Shown here: positions 60,868-64,000 of the stretch, one piece after another
Position numbering within the stretch: the first letter of the stretch is position 1
Layout: the number at the start of each line of letters is the position of its first letter
Source: Humibacillus sp.
GTDB taxonomy: Bacteria; Actinomycetota; Actinomycetes; Actinomycetales; Dermatophilaceae
NCBI GenBank assembly: GCA_030452985.1
Contig: JAKDLG010000003.1
Location: 1 to 64,000, forward strand
DNA: 64,000 bases
Direction: 5' to 3'
Made by a program: the position numbers and the translations under genes
The notes under the pieces: model-generated
The model's input: the letters and a program-made list of their open reading frames with translations, nothing else
Told to the model about the DNA's origin: nothing
Databases searched by the model: none

Positions 60868-61400
60868 TCAAGAGTCGGGGATGGCCGCTTCGGCCTCGAA
60901 CCGGACGTCAGCAAGGTTGGTGAACATCTCGAGCGCATCAGCACCGTAGGCATCGAGTGTCACCTGTACGGCCGTATCGGCATCGACCCCAAGCACGGTC
61001 GCGATAGCAATGATGTCTGTGCGGTCACGTGCTCGTCCAGCGGCCAGCTTCATCGCGAGAAGGTGGTGCAAAGACGCGAGCTCGACCTTGAGGCCGGCTG
61101 TCTCTGGCGGGTCGAGGGCTCCCGTCGGCAGCGGCGGGACGAACGGGCGAGCGGCCCCGTTCAGCCAGTTGTCGGGCAAGCCCAGTTCGTGCGCCATCTC
61201 GGCCACGACCTGCGCTACCCGGTCGTCGCTCGAGATGGCGTCGATGTCTTGCGTTCGCCGACCCGAATCAGGAAGGCGCGCAGTGAGATCGCGGCTCCCC
61301 CGACCACGTAGACCGCGGCGGCCACGTCAGCGTCGGCCAGGCGGCGGCCCAGCTCATCGAGCAGCTCCCGGATCATGCCAGCATCGAGATCGAAGCTCAC
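60868..61400 (-). pseudogene. nucleotidyltransferase-like protein (DUF6036/AbiEii-like), frameshifted
   Basis: Starting at GTG 61400 the frame reads MIRELLDELGRRLADADVAA, then VYVVGGAAISLR, the start of a nucleotidyltransferase fold. At about 61265 sense shifts by one base to a frame giving RTQDIDAISSDDRVAQVVAE, MAHELGLPDNWLNGAARPFV and HHLLAMKLAAGRARDRTDII, which ends at 60868. Together they make about 175 residues of a family found as toxins or partners in two-gene modules. Its GTG overlaps the stop of the helix-turn-helix gene upstream. A single base fixes it. Confidence 0.7.
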
Positions 61401-61960
61401 GCGGTGACCAGCTCGCGAGTGTTGATCCTGATGCCGAACCGGGCGAGCCCCTCGTGCACCGGACGGTCGGCGCGCACAGGAAGCGGCTCCCAGGAGTCGT
61501 GCAGCGGGGTGGGGTCTGCAAGCCACCGTGGAACCGGACGACCCTGGTGCGTGTGGGTGCTGTCACGCAGCGTTACGTAGGTGAGCACCTTCCACGGTCC
61601 TGTGAGTCGACGAGCGGCAGAGCCTGTCGCCCAGATTGCCTGGCGTGCGGTGCTGCTCAGAGCCAAGGACTGGTCTCGACCCTGTAGGAGCAGCGTTAAC
61701 GCAGCGATGGGGTCGGTGTCGGCGTGCTCCGCCACGGCCTCCACCACGTCAGCAGCGCGCATCCACGTTCGTCGTGCCGCCTGGTCCGCGGCATCCTCAA
61801 GATCGAGCAACACCGTGGCGCTCGGGACGATACGGCCAGCGAGGTAGTCGCCGAGCCGCGAGGGGGTCTTGCCGATGGCGTAGGCCGCCTGGCTGCGGTT
61901 GAAGCCGGCCTCGTCTATCAGCGACTCGAGACGATTTCGAAGGCGGTCTGAGGTGCTCAT
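61397..61960 (-). CDS. helix-turn-helix partner of the nucleotidyltransferase
   Basis: A 187-residue protein. Residues 4-55 form an XRE-like helix-turn-helix (LESLIDEAGFNRSQAAYAIG then KTPSRLGDYLAGRIVPSATV). The rest is helical with a conserved-looking WATGSAARRLTGPWKVLTYV. It precedes and overlaps the nucleotidyltransferase gene (GTGA), an antitoxin-toxin-like order. The palindrome TACCC-GAATAT-GGGTA lies 11 bases before its ATG and could be its own operator. Confidence 0.75.
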   Translation of the reverse strand: MSTSDRLRNRLESLIDEAGFNRSQAAYAIGKTPSRLGDYLAGRIVPSATVLLDLEDAADQAARRTWMRAADVVEAVAEHADTDPIAALTLLLQGRDQSLALSSTARQAIWATGSAARRLTGPWKVLTYVTLRDSTHTHQGRPVPRWLADPTPLHDSWEPLPVRADRPVHEGLARFGIRINTRELVTA

Positions 61961-61970
61961 TCGTCAAATC

Positions 61971-61986
61971 TACCCGAATATGGGTA
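61971..61986. promoter_or_regulatory. operator-like palindrome
   Basis: TACCCGAATATGGGTA has five-base arms around GAATAT, just upstream of the helix-turn-helix gene. It overlaps a possible -10 (TAGATT on the minus strand), suggesting autoregulation. Confidence 0.5.
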
Positions 61987-62025
61987 TGTTGACGCGGCTT
62001 CAGCACCCGACGCTCGTTGAGCACC

Positions 62026-62703
62026 TCAGCGCCTGGCCCACTGCGACTCGTGGTTCTCGGTGACGACATCCCACGCCGTGATCGGGCTGCGGCGGACGGT
62101 GTGGGCCAGCGTGACGAAGGCCGCCACGTAGAGCGCTCCCGCCACGACGGCGGCAATCGGTGAGATGGCGGCGCCGACGAACTCGAGCACGATGAACGCG
62201 GCCAGCGCCGGGGCCACCCAGCGCGGCCCCAGCCCCACTCGCCAGATGCCCGTCGTCATCACGATGAGCCCGAGCACCGTGCCGAGCAGGCCCAGGAGCG
62301 AGAAGATGCCCGCCGGGCTCGAGCTGAAGGCGTCCAGGACGGCGGCGTGGGTCGAACGGTGGGTCTGGTCGGCCGCCATCTGCACGGTCAGCAGAACACT
62401 GCCTCCGTGCACGGTGTGCCCGAAGGCGCCCAGCACCATCAGGGTCGCGCCCAGGTTGGACCTGACCGGCGCTTCCTGACGGAGCAGGTGGGCCAGGCCC
62501 AGGGCGGCGGGGATCATCGCCAGCTGGGCGAGCAGGTAGGCGATGGCCGCGAGCCAGGCCCGGCTTCCCGCGTCGGACATGGCCTCGAGCACTCCCGCAC
62601 CGGAGAAGGGCACCCCCAGACCCATGCTCACGGCCATCAGGATGGCCGTCAGGGCCAGCCCGGCGCTGGCAACCGTTCGTCGATAGGTGGCTGCGTTCTT
62701 CAT
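62026..62703 (-). CDS. six-helix membrane protein of unknown function
   Basis: A 225-residue protein with about six hydrophobic segments (for example VASAGLALTAILMAVSMGLG, AIAYLLAQLAMIPAALGLAH, IFSLLGLLGTVLGLIVMTTG). No charged catalytic motif is visible. The ATG at 62703 follows GAGAGGGGAT; an earlier in-frame start at 62733 lacks one. It resembles small actinobacterial membrane proteins often encoded next to two-component systems, and is divergent from a sensor kinase here. Confidence 0.8.
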   Translation of the reverse strand: MKNAATYRRTVASAGLALTAILMAVSMGLGVPFSGAGVLEAMSDAGSRAWLAAIAYLLAQLAMIPAALGLAHLLRQEAPVRSNLGATLMVLGAFGHTVHGGSVLLTVQMAADQTHRSTHAAVLDAFSSSPAGIFSLLGLLGTVLGLIVMTTGIWRVGLGPRWVAPALAAFIVLEFVGAAISPIAAVVAGALYVAAFVTLAHTVRRSPITAWDVVTENHESQWARR

Positions 62704-62872
62704 GGCGATATCCCCTCTCACTCGGTCGCTCATCGACCGCTGACTCGAGGCTAGGAAGCCGAGTTCGTCGTCATCATCGGTCGGGAGGCTCGAGCACCGT
62801 CATCCTCGGGATGACAGCGGAGTCACCCTGAGAGGGAAGACAGTTCAGGGCGGAGCGCCTACGGTTCGGGTC

Positions 62873-64000
62873 ATGCACACCTTGCGCGGCGCGGACCAGC
62901 GTGTTGCTCTCGACGCCACGCTGGCGGTCGTCCTCGCCGCCCTCGGGGTAGCCGAGGTCGTGGTGCCCTTCACCACCGTGACCGGTAGCGGTTCAATGGG
63001 CCTGGCGCTGGGCCTGGTGCTGATCAGCTGCCTCCCGTTGGTGCTACGGGCGCGGTACCCGTTGCCGGTGCTGCTGCTCTGCACCGTTCCGTGGGCGGTG
63101 ACGACCTTCGTCACCGACGTGCCGGTGCTGCTCTGGGGCGGGCTGGTGCCGATGGCGCTCGCCACCTACTCGGTGGCCCGGCACGGTCGCGGCCGACACG
63201 CGCCGATCGGCTCGGCCGTCGCAGTCACAGCCCTGGGCCTCATGGCAATCGGCAACGAGGCCCTTCAGTCGTTCGGACAGCTGTTCTTCCCGGCCCTGGT
63301 GCTGCTCGCCGCCTGGGTCACCGGTCATTCGATCGAGCGCAAGCATCGTGTCGCCGTCTCGAGCATCGCCAGGGCCGACGGGGTGGAGGCGCGCAGCCGC
63401 GAGGACACCCTGCTGGCCATCGCGGAGGAGCGGTCGCGAATCGCCCGCGAGCTGCATGACGTGGTCGCCCACGCCGTCACGGCGATGGTGGTGCAGGCGG
63501 GCGCGGCCGCGCAGGTCGTCGAAGAGAATCCCGACTACGCCCGCGGCGCCCTCAACCAGATCAGGGACACCGGTGCCCACGCGCTCGATGAGATGCGCCG
63601 TGTCGTGAGCGCACTTCGGGAAACGGACGAGCAACCGTCGCTGGCCCCGCAGCCCGGAGTGGCAGACCTGCCGGCGCTGGTGGCCGCATCGGGCACGACC
63701 ACCACGCGGGTGCGCCTCGTCGTCGCAGGAAGCCCACCACCCGTGTCGGCGGGTCTGGGTCTGGCGGCCTACCGGATCGTTCAGGAGTCGCTCACCAACG
63801 CCCACCGGCATGCCGGGGCCACCGAGGTGGTCGTCTCGCTCGCTTACGAGCCCGAGGGGATGGTGATCGAGGTGCGCGACGACGGGGTGGGCCAGGCGGT
63901 GGGCACGTCGGTGGGCAGGTCGGGGCACGGGCTGATCGGGATGCGCGAGCGAGTGGCCGTGCACGGGGGCCGGATCGATTTCTCGTCGGGCGACGGCTTC
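62873..64000 (+). CDS. NarL-type sensor histidine kinase (runs off the window)
   Basis: At least 376 residues, open at the window end. Four hydrophobic segments occupy about residues 10-150. The dimerisation/phosphoacceptor box is AEERSRIARELHDVVAHAVT (His near 198) of the HisKA_3 type; the ATPase domain has AYRIVQESLTNAHRHAGATE (N-box) and EVRDDGVGQAVG (G1), then GHGLIGMRERVAVHGG (G2). It would phosphorylate a LuxR-type response regulator, expected just beyond the window. ATG 62873 is the first start of the frame. Confidence 0.92.
   Translation, partial: MHTLRGADQRVALDATLAVVLAALGVAEVVVPFTTVTGSGSMGLALGLVLISCLPLVLRARYPLPVLLLCTVPWAVTTFVTDVPVLLWGGLVPMALATYSVARHGRGRHAPIGSAVAVTALGLMAIGNEALQSFGQLFFPALVLLAAWVTGHSIERKHRVAVSSIARADGVEARSREDTLLAIAEERSRIARELHDVVAHAVTAMVVQAGAAAQVVEENPDYARGALNQIRDTGAHALDEMRRVVSALRETDEQPSLAPQPGVADLPALVAASGTTTTRVRLVVAGSPPPVSAGLGLAAYRIVQESLTNAHRHAGATEVVVSLAYEPEGMVIEVRDDGVGQAVGTSVGRSGHGLIGMRERVAVHGGRIDFSSGDGF

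Noticed and set aside
1-64000. tRNA, rRNA, CRISPR arrays, riboswitches
   Set aside because: Looked for cloverleaf ends, repeated spacer units and conserved leader structures by eye; none was convincing.

Overview
The window is GC-rich DNA with actinobacterial codon use: many GTG and TTG starts, dense ATGA/GTGA overlaps, lipoprotein and LacI/TetR regulator styles typical of Actinomycetota. A member of the Micrococcales (Intrasporangiaceae-like) fits best, but this is inferred from style, not from a marker gene. I see no rRNA, tRNA or CRISPR array.

Left part (about 0.5-33 kb): a dispersed sulfated-carbohydrate utilisation region. On the minus strand a solute-binding lipoprotein, two sugar-ABC permeases and three sulfatases form one compact operon (8.0 to 0.5 kb) without its own ATPase. 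After a stretch of housekeeping and decayed genes (two phosphotransferases, PyrE, aldo/keto reductase, SDR, a papain-like protease, two frameshifted genes) comes a GntR-LacI hybrid regulator followed by a Gfo/Idh/MocA dehydrogenase and a DUF2264 protein. Further on lie a sugar-isomerase-like TIM barrel, a fourth sulfatase and a LacI regulator. Near-identical LacI-type operators precede the TIM-barrel gene and the fourth sulfatase, which ties them into one regulon. Between them are an NfeD-slipin pair, a UspA protein, a PIN toxin pair, a TetR gene with a 16-bp operator, and an SRPBCC-molybdopterin oxidoreductase fusion.

Middle (33-45 kb): SDR, a 14-helix MFS exporter, a TetR-ABC exporter operon, a MerR protein fused to Clp N-domains, a decayed polyphosphate kinase 2 fragment cut off exactly at a PIN/antitoxin pair, a FitAB-like pair with a repeat operator, and a divergent DeoR regulator/SIS sugar isomerase pair.

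Island (45.1-50.5 kb): lower-GC DNA between a decayed IS30 and a truncated ISL3 transposase. It holds an unrecognised membrane-anchored winged-helix protein bracketed by TTCGAAG palindromes, and an overlapping AAA ATPase plus DUF4435/TOPRIM-like gene pair that matches the architecture of the PARIS anti-phage system.

Right part (50.8-64 kb): a TetR-controlled beta-oxidation operon (CoA-transferase, two acyl-CoA synthetases, two enoyl-CoA hydratases, thiolase, SDR, acyl-CoA dehydrogenase, MaoC). One synthetase has lost its stop and one hydratase is frameshifted. Then come a frameshifted nucleotidyltransferase with its HTH partner, a membrane protein and a sensor kinase that runs off the end.

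Most unexpected observation: two 48-bp palindromic elements with the same conserved-arm layout, one inside sulfatase 2 in frame, one as a hairpin between convergent genes. Single-base frameshifts are frequent in this window, so read errors should be excluded before calling all of them pseudogenes.
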